The translations under genes and the position numbers were made by a program. Positions 1-6,492 of a stretch of 7,560 nucleotides of DNA are shown one piece after another. Positions within the stretch are counted from its first letter, which is position 1. The number at the start of each line of letters is the position of its first letter. The stretch lies in assembly GCA_903957405.1 (NCBI GenBank), contig CAJBPC010000442.1, positions 1 to 7,560 of the forward strand, in the 5' to 3' direction. The stretch comes from an uncultured bacterium. GTDB lineage: Bacteria > Bacteroidota > Bacteroidia > Chitinophagales > Chitinophagaceae. The notes under the pieces were generated by a model, which had not been told where the DNA came from, did not search any database, and saw nothing but the letters and a program-made list of their open reading frames with translations.

Positions 1-55
<55 letters not shown>

Positions 56-125
56 ATATCACGCCGAAGACGGCATACGCGATTTCGCGGAGTGACTGGA
101 GTTCAGACGTGTGCTCTTCCGATCT
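56..125. other. Illumina P7 adapter with i7 index, artefact
   Basis: Bases 92-125 match the TruSeq read-2 adapter exactly, from gtgactggagttc to the closing cttccgatct. Bases 84-91 are an 8-base index, ttcgcgga, whose reverse complement TCCGCGAA is the TruSeq HT i7 index D710. Bases 60-83 match the P7 flow-cell sequence except for three A-to-C changes, at 62, 65 and 80. Read in the sequencing direction these are T-to-G errors, consistent with signal decay. Bases 56-59 (atat) are the degraded transition into the poly-C. Any protein begun in this stretch, for example one containing TGVQTCALPI or starting MLFRS, is artificial. Confidence 0.97.
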
Positions 126-1007
126 GTCGGCCCGGATCTCGTAGAGTATTTCCGTGGAAGGGAGGACATCGAATTGATGGTCTTCACACAGGAAACGGCT
201 CGGGACAAAATTTATGGCTACAGATCGACAGAGGCCGCATGTGCCAGGCTTCAAGTCAGATGCCTAAACCCGAACCGGCTGGATGACGTTTTTATCCAGA
301 CGGTCCGCGGCTTCGGGCCAGAACTCATCGTTTCGGCATATTATCCAAAGATATTTCCGGCAAAGCTGCTAGAAATTCCGAGGCTGGGTGCGGTGAATGT
401 CCATCCGGGTAATTTGCCAAATTATCGGGGGCGATTCGCAATACCCTGGACTATCCTGAATGGTGAGCAGCAAGTCACCGTTTCCATGCATTACTTGGAT
501 GACAAGGTCGATGCCGGTGATGTCCTGGTAACAGCCAGTTTCCCAGTGCTGCCTGATGAAACGGGATTCCAGCTCTATCTGCGTGCGATGCACGAGGCTG
601 GTAAGTTGCTGATGGCTAGTTTTGATGACCTGATCAGCGGCCGGTTAAAGGGCGTACCTCAGATAGGATATGGTTCATATTTCACCCATCTAGAGCCGCG
701 ATGTCATGTCATCTGGCAAAATGATGGAAGATCGATTGAAAGGCAGGTGCGTGTGCATGCCAAGCCGTACCTGCCGGCATTTTGCTACCTTCTCAATCAT
801 TGCTTCTATATCAACAGAGCAACATTCAGCCAGCCTTCGGGTGTTTCTGCACGGTCTGTTGGTGTCATCGTGCAAGTGGAGCAGGACGGGCGGTTTTCGG
901 TTTCTTGTTCAAATGGGGTCATCCGTGTGGAGGACTTTGATGTATACCCGGCGATTGATGACTCGAGTTTAGGCGAATATATCCGAGTTGGCGCCCGGTT
1001 CGAATGA
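126..1007 (+). CDS. Sugar N-formyltransferase, 5' truncated
   Basis: This is the C-terminal 293 residues of a formyltransferase of the Fmt/ArnA-N superfamily, which moves a formyl group from N10-formyltetrahydrofolate to an amino group. The conserved core is visible: VNVHPGNLPNYRG, then MHYLDDKVDAGDVL. By analogy with E. coli Fmt (Asn108, His110, Asp146), the catalytic Asn, His and Asp are encoded at 396-398, 402-404 and 510-512. The last 80 or so residues, with VGVIVQVEQDGRFSV, resemble the OB-like Fmt C-terminal domain. The true start is missing: the contig breaks at base 126, and the only upstream in-frame start (GTG 111) lies in adapter. Its place beside nonulosonic-acid genes argues for an amino-sugar acceptor rather than Met-tRNA. 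That is inference, and the exact acceptor cannot be read from the sequence. Confidence 0.88.
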   Translation, partial: VGPDLVEYFRGREDIELMVFTQETARDKIYGYRSTEAACARLQVRCLNPNRLDDVFIQTVRGFGPELIVSAYYPKIFPAKLLEIPRLGAVNVHPGNLPNYRGRFAIPWTILNGEQQVTVSMHYLDDKVDAGDVLVTASFPVLPDETGFQLYLRAMHEAGKLLMASFDDLISGRLKGVPQIGYGSYFTHLEPRCHVIWQNDGRSIERQVRVHAKPYLPAFCYLLNHCFYINRATFSQPSGVSARSVGVIVQVEQDGRFSVSCSNGVIRVEDFDVYPAIDDSSLGEYIRVGARFE

Positions 1008-1097
1008 ACCGGTCTCAAGAGCGACGCGCAAGGCGGTGGCTGGACTGCGTGGATTTTGTTAACCGGATTTGACGGGTGAATTTTTGATTTTGTATTT

Positions 1098-1101
1098 GGA
1101 G
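1098..1101 (+). promoter_or_regulatory. Ribosome binding site of the carrier protein
   Basis: GGAG lies 7 bases before the ATG at 1109. It supports 1109 rather than the adjacent in-frame TTG at 1106 as the start. Confidence 0.7.
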
Positions 1102-1108
1102 TGTATTG

Positions 1109-1348
1109 ATGATTAGTAAACTTTCCGGTTTGATTGAGCGGGTATTCGGTGAGGATTTTACGGAAGTGGTTGAGATGGCGGATTTCCGGGAGACGGATAT
1201 CTGGGATTCCCTGATGTACGTGAATCTTGTGGTCTCGCTTGAAAAGGCGTTCAAGATTGAACTAGAAAAGGATGAAATCCAAATGCTGACTTCAGTGGAA
1301 AATATTGAGGCTGTTTTGGCTAAGCGTGGCATCGATGCAAACAGTTGA
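1109..1348 (+). CDS. Acyl carrier protein
   Basis: A 79-residue acidic protein of normal ACP length. It carries acyl or aminoacyl groups as thioesters on a 4'-phosphopantetheine arm. The attachment motif DSL is present in DIWDSLMYVNLV, so Ser34 is the predicted modified serine. The following helix VVSLEKAFKIEL and the C-terminal SVENIEAVLAKRG fit the ACP fold. The start is ATG 1109 with GGAG 7 bases upstream. It follows the formyltransferase after a 101-base gap and overlaps the reductase gene by 14 bases, so the two are likely co-translated. Its place upstream of an adenylation enzyme recalls DltA/DltC pairs, but the sequence around the serine does not show that it is DltC. It is unlikely to be the housekeeping AcpP, since no fatty-acid synthesis genes adjoin it. 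Confidence 0.9.
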   Translation: MISKLSGLIERVFGEDFTEVVEMADFRETDIWDSLMYVNLVVSLEKAFKIELEKDEIQMLTSVENIEAVLAKRGIDANS

Positions 1349-2084
1349 ACTGTCTAACGTGCTGATCACCGGGGCGGCGGGTGATATCGGTAACGGGCTG
1401 GTTTCCTGTTTCCTGGCCCGTGGCCATCGTGTTCTTGGACTGGATCTCGCTCCGCAGATGACCGGGCAGTTCCAGGGACGTGAGCTTTTCAACTACCAGA
1501 CCTGCGACCTGACCGACCCGAAGGCGACAGCCGCAGCGATCCATTCATTTATCGCAACGCACGGGGCGATCCAGGTTGTCATTAACAATGTCGGGCTTAT
1601 ATATAACTGCCCCGTAGTTAGCTATGTCAACGGCAAACTCACTGGGCATAGCATGGACGATTGGGACCGAGTTCTGGCGGTGACGTTGACGACCGCATTC
1701 AGCGTCTCGACCCTATGTCTGTTGCCGATGCTGGAAAAGGGAGAGGGCGGTGTGATCATCAATATTAGTTCGATCAGCGCCGATGGCAACCCGGGACAAA
1801 GTGCCTATTCGGCGGCAAAAGGGGCCGTCAATAGCATGACCATCTCGCAGGCCAAGGAACTTGGCCCCTTTGGGATTAGGGTCGGCGCCATAGCCCCCGG
1901 GTTCATCGATACGCCATCCACCTTAAATGCCATGGGAATCGATGCATTGAAAAAGCTGAAGAGGAATATACCGTTGCGGAGACTGGGGCAGGTGTCCGAA
2001 GTGTGCCATGCCGCCGTCTTCATCGTGGAAAACCAATACTACACTGGATCGGTGCTGGAATTGAATGGGGGATTGACGATTTGA
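1335..2084 (+). CDS. SDR-family oxidoreductase, FabG-like
   Basis: A 249-residue classical short-chain dehydrogenase/reductase. Visible motifs are the nucleotide-binding TGAAGDIG (residues 12-19), an acidic Asp37 ending the second strand (usually a sign of NAD(H) preference), NNVG (84-87), Ser145/Ser146, and the catalytic YSAAK with Tyr158 and Lys162, followed by APGFIDT. The Asn that normally completes the catalytic tetrad before the fourth helix is replaced: the local sequence is LAVTLTTAF, with Thr117 at that place. The ATG at 1335 is chosen because it puts the glycine motif at the usual distance from the N-terminus. Earlier in-frame codons would add ACP-overlapping residues, and no strong ribosome binding site is seen. 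Overlap with the ACP gene suggests it may reduce a carrier-bound acyl group such as a 3-oxoacyl-ACP. Action on a nucleotide sugar is the main alternative. Confidence 0.87.
   Translation: MQTVELSNVLITGAAGDIGNGLVSCFLARGHRVLGLDLAPQMTGQFQGRELFNYQTCDLTDPKATAAAIHSFIATHGAIQVVINNVGLIYNCPVVSYVNGKLTGHSMDDWDRVLAVTLTTAFSVSTLCLLPMLEKGEGGVIINISSISADGNPGQSAYSAAKGAVNSMTISQAKELGPFGIRVGAIAPGFIDTPSTLNAMGIDALKKLKRNIPLRRLGQVSEVCHAAVFIVENQYYTGSVLELNGGLTI
2067..2072 (+). promoter_or_regulatory. Possible ribosome binding site for the adenylation gene
   Basis: GGGGGA lies 8 bases before the TTG at 2081 and supports that start over the GTG at 2108. The GTG has its own GGAAGG (2098-2103) but only a 4-base spacer. Confidence 0.45.
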
Positions 2085-3679
2085 CGCAGCAAGCAGCGGA
2101 AGGTGGCGTGGATACCCGGCAGCTGGATTATGTTCACAACTTGGCATCACGGTTTGCCAAGGTCGTGGATGAGTGTGCCGACCTTCCTGCTATTATTTTC
2201 GAAGCTGGGAACGTTGCTACCTATCGGCAACTAGACCAACATTCCAACCAGGTTGCCAGATTCCTCTTGGAGCGGGGACTGCGGCGCCGGGACCGGGTGT
2301 GCATCTCGCTTGAAAAAAGCCTGTTGGCCTATTCGGTGGTGCTTGCCTGCATCAAGACCGGCATCACCTACTATGCAGTTGATCCCACCAGCCCCCAAGA
2401 CCGGCTGGATAGGATCCTGCAGAATTGCCCGCCAGGATTGGTGTTTGCAGAGTCTGGCGAGCCGTTCGGAAGTTACCATGAGAATACAGTCCTTTGCCCG
2501 TATGGGCAGTTAGATTTCTGCAGGGACCAGCCATCCCACAGGCTGGACTTCAACCTGGTCAAGCTAGCTGATCCCGCCTACATAATGTTCACATCCGGAT
2601 CGACAGGCGATCCGAAAGGCGTGGTGATAACGCATGCCAATTTAAACAAATTCATTGACTGGGCGATCGGTGAATTTGCTTTTACTGAGACTGACAGACA
2701 TACCCATATCAACCCGATCTATTTTGACAATTCGGTATTCGATATCTATTCGACGTTTTTCTCCGGCGGGGCACTTGTGCCGTTCCGGGTCGCCGAGGTT
2801 CGGGACCCGTTTCGGGTGGTCAGCCGTATCGAGGAACTGAGCTGTACAGTCTTTTTCTCGGTACCGTCCATGCTGATCTTCCTCCAGACTACCAGGGCGA
2901 TAGAAGTCGGGTCCATGCCCAGCTTGCGAAAAATCATATTCGGCGGAGAGGGTTATCCGGTGGCCCGGCTCAGAGAGTTGCGGAGCGCGATCGGACCGGG
3001 CACGCAGTTGATCAATGTATACGGGCCGACGGAGTGCACGTGCATTTGTTCCTCCCATCTGATCGACGACGCTGATTTGTTGCTCTGTGAGGGATTCCCG
3101 CCCATCGGCGGCGTGAACACTTATTTTGACTACTACCTTCTTGACGGTGACGAAGCGGTTCCGCCGGGAACGGTTGGCGAGTTATGCTTGGGCGGGCCAT
3201 GCGTCGGGCATGGGTATTTCAACAATAAAGAGCTTTCCGCGAAGGCTTTTGTGCAGAATCCGACGAATCCGGATTTCCGTGAAATCATCTACCGTACCGG
3301 CGACCTGATGAGGCTGGGGCCTGAAGATGGCATGCTTTGGTTTGTCGGTAGGAAAGATTTCCAAGTAAAACACCAAGGTTATCGTATTGAACTTGAAGAA
3401 ATCCAGCACAGCATGAACCGGATTTCGGGTGTGGACGAATCGGCTGCCTTGCAAATTTTCGTTGAAGGGGCCAGCCGGTTGGTCGGGTTCGTTGCTTCAT
3501 CGGCTGGCGTGAAGCCTGCCGATGTGAGGATTGCAGCGGCCGGCTTGTTGCCCAAATACATGGTGCCGCAGACAGTACTAGTGCTCAATCAGCTGCCCAA
3601 GAACGCCAACGGAAAGACGGACAGAAAAAAGCTTCTAGAAATCGTCGAGGCGGGCAAATCACCAGGAGACATCAATTGA
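2081..3679 (+). CDS. Stand-alone amino-acid adenylation enzyme (DltA-like)
   Basis: A 532-residue ANL-superfamily enzyme that would use ATP to activate a carboxylic acid as an acyl-AMP and load it onto a carrier protein. The core motifs appear in order: FTSGSTGDPKG (170-180, ATP loop), FDNS with Asp216 (A4), NVYGPTE (312-318, A5), YRTGDL (404-409, A7), GRKDFQVKHQGYRIE (423-437, A8 hinge) and NGKTD with the A10 catalytic Lys512. Asp216 aligns with PheA Asp235, which binds the alpha-amino group, so an amino acid is the favoured substrate. Hand alignment gives a partial specificity code D-N-F-S-I-G-V-C-I, which I do not recognise. There is no condensation, thiolation or thioesterase domain, so the free ACP at 1109 is the obvious partner. 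The start is probably TTG 2081 (TTGA overlap with the SDR stop). GTG 2108 is possible. Confidence 0.88.
   Translation: MTQQAAEGGVDTRQLDYVHNLASRFAKVVDECADLPAIIFEAGNVATYRQLDQHSNQVARFLLERGLRRRDRVCISLEKSLLAYSVVLACIKTGITYYAVDPTSPQDRLDRILQNCPPGLVFAESGEPFGSYHENTVLCPYGQLDFCRDQPSHRLDFNLVKLADPAYIMFTSGSTGDPKGVVITHANLNKFIDWAIGEFAFTETDRHTHINPIYFDNSVFDIYSTFFSGGALVPFRVAEVRDPFRVVSRIEELSCTVFFSVPSMLIFLQTTRAIEVGSMPSLRKIIFGGEGYPVARLRELRSAIGPGTQLINVYGPTECTCICSSHLIDDADLLLCEGFPPIGGVNTYFDYYLLDGDEAVPPGTVGELCLGGPCVGHGYFNNKELSAKAFVQNPTNPDFREIIYRTGDLMRLGPEDGMLWFVGRKDFQVKHQGYRIELEEIQHSMNRISGVDESAALQIFVEGASRLVGFVASSAGVKPADVRIAAAGLLPKYMVPQTVLVLNQLPKNANGKTDRKKLLEIVEAGKSPGDIN
3664..3669 (+). promoter_or_regulatory. Ribosome binding site of the NeuD-like gene
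   Basis: AGGAGA lies 6 bases before the TTG at 3676. This good Shine-Dalgarno match supports the unusual TTG start. Confidence 0.75.
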
Positions 3680-4341
3680 GTAATATAGTCTTGTTTGGCG
3701 TTGGAGGCGGTGCTGACACGGCCTGCCGATATTTCACGAAGGACAGTGACCATCAGGTTGTTGCTTACACGTTGGATGCCGACCGGCGGGACCGCAGCGT
3801 TCACAATGGCTGTCCAGTCGTCGATTTCGAGACAGTACAGGACTCTTATCCGCCGGATGAATATAAGATGTTTATTCTTCTTTCCTTTGATGGAATGAAT
3901 GAATTGCGTATTAAGAAGTATGAGCAGGCGCGTGCCAAGGGTTATTCATTCGTCAGTTATGTCGCGTCGAATATCTCCCGGCTCGAAGAATTGCAGGTCG
4001 GCCAGAATTGCTTCATCCTGGAAAACCAGACCCTGAACTTTGATGTAAAGATCGGCGACAACGTTGTCATGTGGTCTGGCAATCATGTGGGCGACCGGTC
4101 AACGATCGGCGATCACGTCTGGATCTCTTCGCAAGTCGCGATTGGCGGTGATGTTACGATTGGAACTAGCTGTTTTATCGGGATGCATGCGACGATTGGT
4201 CACGGCGTTAGCATTGGCGATATGAATTTCATAGGTGCCGGGTCGCTCATTACCAAAAACACTAAAAATGACGCTGTCTACGTGCAGCCAAGTACTAAGG
4301 CGTTGCAAATGGATAGCAAGGACTTTGCGAGAATCATATGA
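3676..4341 (+). CDS. NeuD/PglD-type sugar acyltransferase
   Basis: A 221-residue protein with the two-part NeuD/PglD layout. The N-terminal Rossmann-like sugar-binding domain opens with NIVLFGVGGGAD, and hexapeptide repeats follow from about residue 110 (IGDNVV, IGDHVW, IGGDVT, IGTSCF, IGHGVS), building a left-handed beta-helix trimer. Such enzymes transfer acetyl or other acyl groups from CoA, or sometimes a carrier protein, to sugar amino or hydroxyl groups. His137 in SGNHVGDRS is the likely catalytic base by comparison with PglD His125, but the next residue is Val rather than the Glu I recall from PglD. The start is TTG 3676, overlapping the previous stop as TTGA. In this operon it could acetylate a UDP-diamino sugar, or take the acyl group activated by the upstream adenylation/ACP pair. 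The sequence does not decide between them. Confidence 0.86.
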   Translation: MSNIVLFGVGGGADTACRYFTKDSDHQVVAYTLDADRRDRSVHNGCPVVDFETVQDSYPPDEYKMFILLSFDGMNELRIKKYEQARAKGYSFVSYVASNISRLEELQVGQNCFILENQTLNFDVKIGDNVVMWSGNHVGDRSTIGDHVWISSQVAIGGDVTIGTSCFIGMHATIGHGVSIGDMNFIGAGSLITKNTKNDAVYVQPSTKALQMDSKDFARII

Positions 4342-5324
4342 TGAACGAACCGAAGAATGACGATGCAATCTATGTAATTGCCGAGGCTGGCTCGAATTTT
4401 GACGGGAAGCTGGAGCAAGCGAAGCAGCTGATCGAGGTTGCGGCGGAAGCCGGCGCCGATGCGGTCAAGTTCCAGCTATTCAACGCAGATGTGCTTTACC
4501 CTGATACCAGCCAGCCGGTACATGCCAAGGTTCGTGATTGCGAGCTGCCTCGGGAATGGTTGAACGAGCTGAACCAATACGCCGAGACGTGCCGCTTGGA
4601 CTTCCTGGCGACCCCCTTTGATGCGGATGCCATAGACCAACTGGAGCGAGTTGGCGTCAAGGCATACAAATGGGGCTCATCCGAGACGGTCAACCACCGC
4701 CTGCTGCTCAAGGCGGCGAGAACCGGCAAGCCGGTCTATCTCTCCACTGGCATGTGCACAATGGCGGATATCGCCGAGGCGGTGGAAATACTGGAAGTCA
4801 ACGGTTGCCCGTCGATAACTATCCTTCATTGTGTGGCGGTATATCCAACTGAATACCACGATGCTCATCTGAACGTCATGCAAACCTTGCAGCAGTCATT
4901 TGGCAAGTCGGTCGGGTTTTCTGACCATTCCCTCGGCATCGCACTGCCAATTGCCGCGGCAGCGCTGGGCGCCAAGGTAATAGAGAAACACTTTACTCTG
5001 GACCGGTCCATGCCCGGCCCGGATCACTCATATGCATTGGAGCCGGGTGAACTCAAGGAGGTGGTCCGGCACATTAGGAGCGTGGAGGCCGCGCTTGGGA
5101 GTTCAAACAAGACAATGCATGCCGATGAAAAGGCATGGGGAAGACGCGATGGCGTATATACGACACGGTCGCTTAAACAGGGCGAACGCCTGCTGCCGTC
5201 CGACCTGCTGATCAAGAGGCCGGCTACTTCCATACCCTCGAGGTACCAGATATCGATCGTTGGTGCAACCCTAAAGAATAACCTGAAGGCGGGTGCCCCA
5301 ATCCATTGGGCTGATATTGAATAA
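4338..5324 (+). CDS. Nonulosonic acid synthase, NeuB family
   Basis: A 328-residue synthase that condenses phosphoenolpyruvate with a free six-carbon N-acyl amino sugar to form a nine-carbon 2-keto acid. A TIM-barrel domain comes first, with EAGSNFDG (16-23), VKFQ (43-46), GFSDHS (193-198) and EKHFTLD (216-222). His197 and His218 keep the 21-residue spacing of the metal ligands His215 and His236 of N. meningitidis NeuB. GPDHS follows, as in sialic and legionaminic acid synthases. C. jejuni PseI has a different sequence there (SESED-like), so a LegI/NeuB-type product is somewhat favoured over pseudaminic acid. The last 65 or so residues are a SAF (antifreeze-like) domain. The usual NHxG His of the first motif is Phe21. 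Start ATG 4338 overlaps the preceding stop (ATGA). The next codon, ATG 4341, is equally possible. Confidence 0.93.
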   Translation: MMNEPKNDDAIYVIAEAGSNFDGKLEQAKQLIEVAAEAGADAVKFQLFNADVLYPDTSQPVHAKVRDCELPREWLNELNQYAETCRLDFLATPFDADAIDQLERVGVKAYKWGSSETVNHRLLLKAARTGKPVYLSTGMCTMADIAEAVEILEVNGCPSITILHCVAVYPTEYHDAHLNVMQTLQQSFGKSVGFSDHSLGIALPIAAAALGAKVIEKHFTLDRSMPGPDHSYALEPGELKEVVRHIRSVEAALGSSNKTMHADEKAWGRRDGVYTTRSLKQGERLLPSDLLIKRPATSIPSRYQISIVGATLKNNLKAGAPIHWADIE

Positions 5325-5466
5325 TCAATCTAGGTTTCTAGTGCCCGCGCAGGGTCGCATGGTTGGCGGCTGTATCCATGGGGTCCGAGGCGCTAGCGTA
5401 ATACGTTGGCAAGTGCGGATTTTGATGCTCTGCGGTCGTCCAGCAACTGTATGCAGTTGATTCAAA
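5325..5466. other. 142-base intergenic gap, no feature identified
   Basis: This is the only sizeable gap in the downstream half of an otherwise overlapping operon. I see no convincing promoter, terminator, tRNA or small coding sequence. CTAG-GTTT-CTAG near its left end forms only a 4-bp stem and is too weak for a terminator. The frame of the following gene is closed by TGA at 5458-5460. Confidence 0.6.
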
Positions 5467-6492
5467 GTGGCGCTTCCTGACATCGCGATCCTGCGTGCCG
5501 ATGTATCCGAACGGATCGGGCATGGTCATATATCCCGGGCAACGGCTATGGGAAGGGTGCTGGCCCGCTTTGGCGTCCCCGTTGAAATCTACTGCCGTAA
5601 TTTTGCGGTAAATGCTCAGGCATATTCCAGTCATCTGGCGAGAATGCCCGGGGACATCCAGGTCATATCCTCGGAGGAAGAGTACTGCCGGGCGATTACT
5701 GGTGGTTCCAGAAAGTGTATTTTCATTGATTTGTTGTCGGACCGGGTCTATGAACCCTTGATACCGTGCCTGAAACGCGCCGGTCAAGCAGGCAATATGC
5801 TGGTGTGTTTTGATGAATTTTTCCCGGGCCGGGTGACATTCGACCTGATCGTCAGGCCATTCCATGAGGTAATCGTTGAGTCAGAGAATATCCTAACAGG
5901 GCTCCAATACTATGTTTATCCCGATATTTTGAGCTCTGTAGCCACCCTGAAAAAGCCGTTTGCCGGTGCGCGGAACGTCCTGATTTCTATGGGCGGAAGC
6001 GATCCGCACGGTGTTTCCCTGCCGCTGGCGAAAATGCTTGCCGCCAAGTACCCAGGACTTAACTTCATGGTGGTTATTGGTCCTGGATTTTCTGCCGGGG
6101 CGCAATGCGCACTGGAAGCGCTGTCCGCGAATCACACCAACCTGCAGTGCACGGTCCGTCCGGAGACGCTTAACCAGTTGTACTTGGCGACCGACGTTGC
6201 AATTACGTCCGCCGGGCTGACCAAATTTGAGACCGCGCTGTTTGGGATTCCAAGTATCATATTGGCCAACAACGATCAGGAAGCGCAGCTTATCGGGGCA
6301 TTTTGCAAATTCGGCACAGGAATCTATGCCGGTAAATCCGAGGCGATTGAACTTGAATCTTTTGCTGCCGGATTTGATGATTTCATAACCGACCATACCA
6401 GCCTCGTGCAGATGTCAAGCCGGGGCCGAGAGACCATGGACGTACTTGGGGGGGAGCGTGTAATTGAATACATCAGACAAAACACATCTTGA
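5467..6492 (+). CDS. PseG-like nucleotide-sugar hydrolase
   Basis: A 341-residue GT-B-fold protein resembling PseG, which hydrolyses UDP-2,4-diacetamido-2,4,6-trideoxy-altrose to free sugar and UDP just before the synthase step. It opens with LRADVSERIGHGHISR, the PseG signature (RADxS, IGxGHxxR). His21 matches the proposed catalytic His17 of C. jejuni PseG. Later come ISMGGSDPHG, then a nucleotide-site stretch ending ITSAGLTKFETALFGIPS and NNDQEAQ. It is longer than C. jejuni PseG (about 274 residues) and has no fused acetyltransferase. The start must be GTG 5467, because an in-frame TGA lies at 5458 and the first motif is already at residue 10. Its ribosome binding site is poor. The GTG start is therefore forced rather than well supported. 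SpsG-like glycosyltransferase activity is the alternative. Confidence 0.82.
   Translation: MALPDIAILRADVSERIGHGHISRATAMGRVLARFGVPVEIYCRNFAVNAQAYSSHLARMPGDIQVISSEEEYCRAITGGSRKCIFIDLLSDRVYEPLIPCLKRAGQAGNMLVCFDEFFPGRVTFDLIVRPFHEVIVESENILTGLQYYVYPDILSSVATLKKPFAGARNVLISMGGSDPHGVSLPLAKMLAAKYPGLNFMVVIGPGFSAGAQCALEALSANHTNLQCTVRPETLNQLYLATDVAITSAGLTKFETALFGIPSIILANNDQEAQLIGAFCKFGTGIYAGKSEAIELESFAAGFDDFITDHTSLVQMSSRGRETMDVLGGERVIEYIRQNTS
6451..6456 (+). promoter_or_regulatory. Ribosome binding site of the methyltransferase gene
   Basis: GGGGAG, within a run of seven G, ends 7 bases before the TTG at 6464. It supports that start inside the previous gene. Confidence 0.65.

Noticed and set aside
126..1007. 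Housekeeping methionyl-tRNA formyltransferase (fmt)
   Set aside because: The fold is shared, but the gene has no def or other fmt neighbours and sits with nucleotide-sugar genes, so a sugar acceptor is more likely.
1069..1096. Promoter-like TTGACG and TGTATT with a 16-base spacer before the ACP gene
   Set aside because: Transcription would start at about 1103, after the ribosome binding site at 1098-1101, so it would not make a useful message. The match to the -10 box is only 4 of 6.
2642..3058. 138-codon open frame on the minus strand
   Set aside because: It is antisense to the adenylation gene, whose A4 and A5 motifs occupy the same bases.
5328..5342. Possible terminator hairpin after the NeuB-type gene
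   Set aside because: CTAG-GTTT-CTAG gives only four base pairs, mostly A/T, with no following T run.
5338..5865. 175-codon open frame on the minus strand
   Set aside because: It overlaps the well-supported PseG-like gene, has no recognisable domain and looks like an antisense shadow.
5893..6396. 167-codon open frame on the minus strand
   Set aside because: It lies wholly inside the PseG-like gene on the opposite strand, with low-complexity composition and no known motif.
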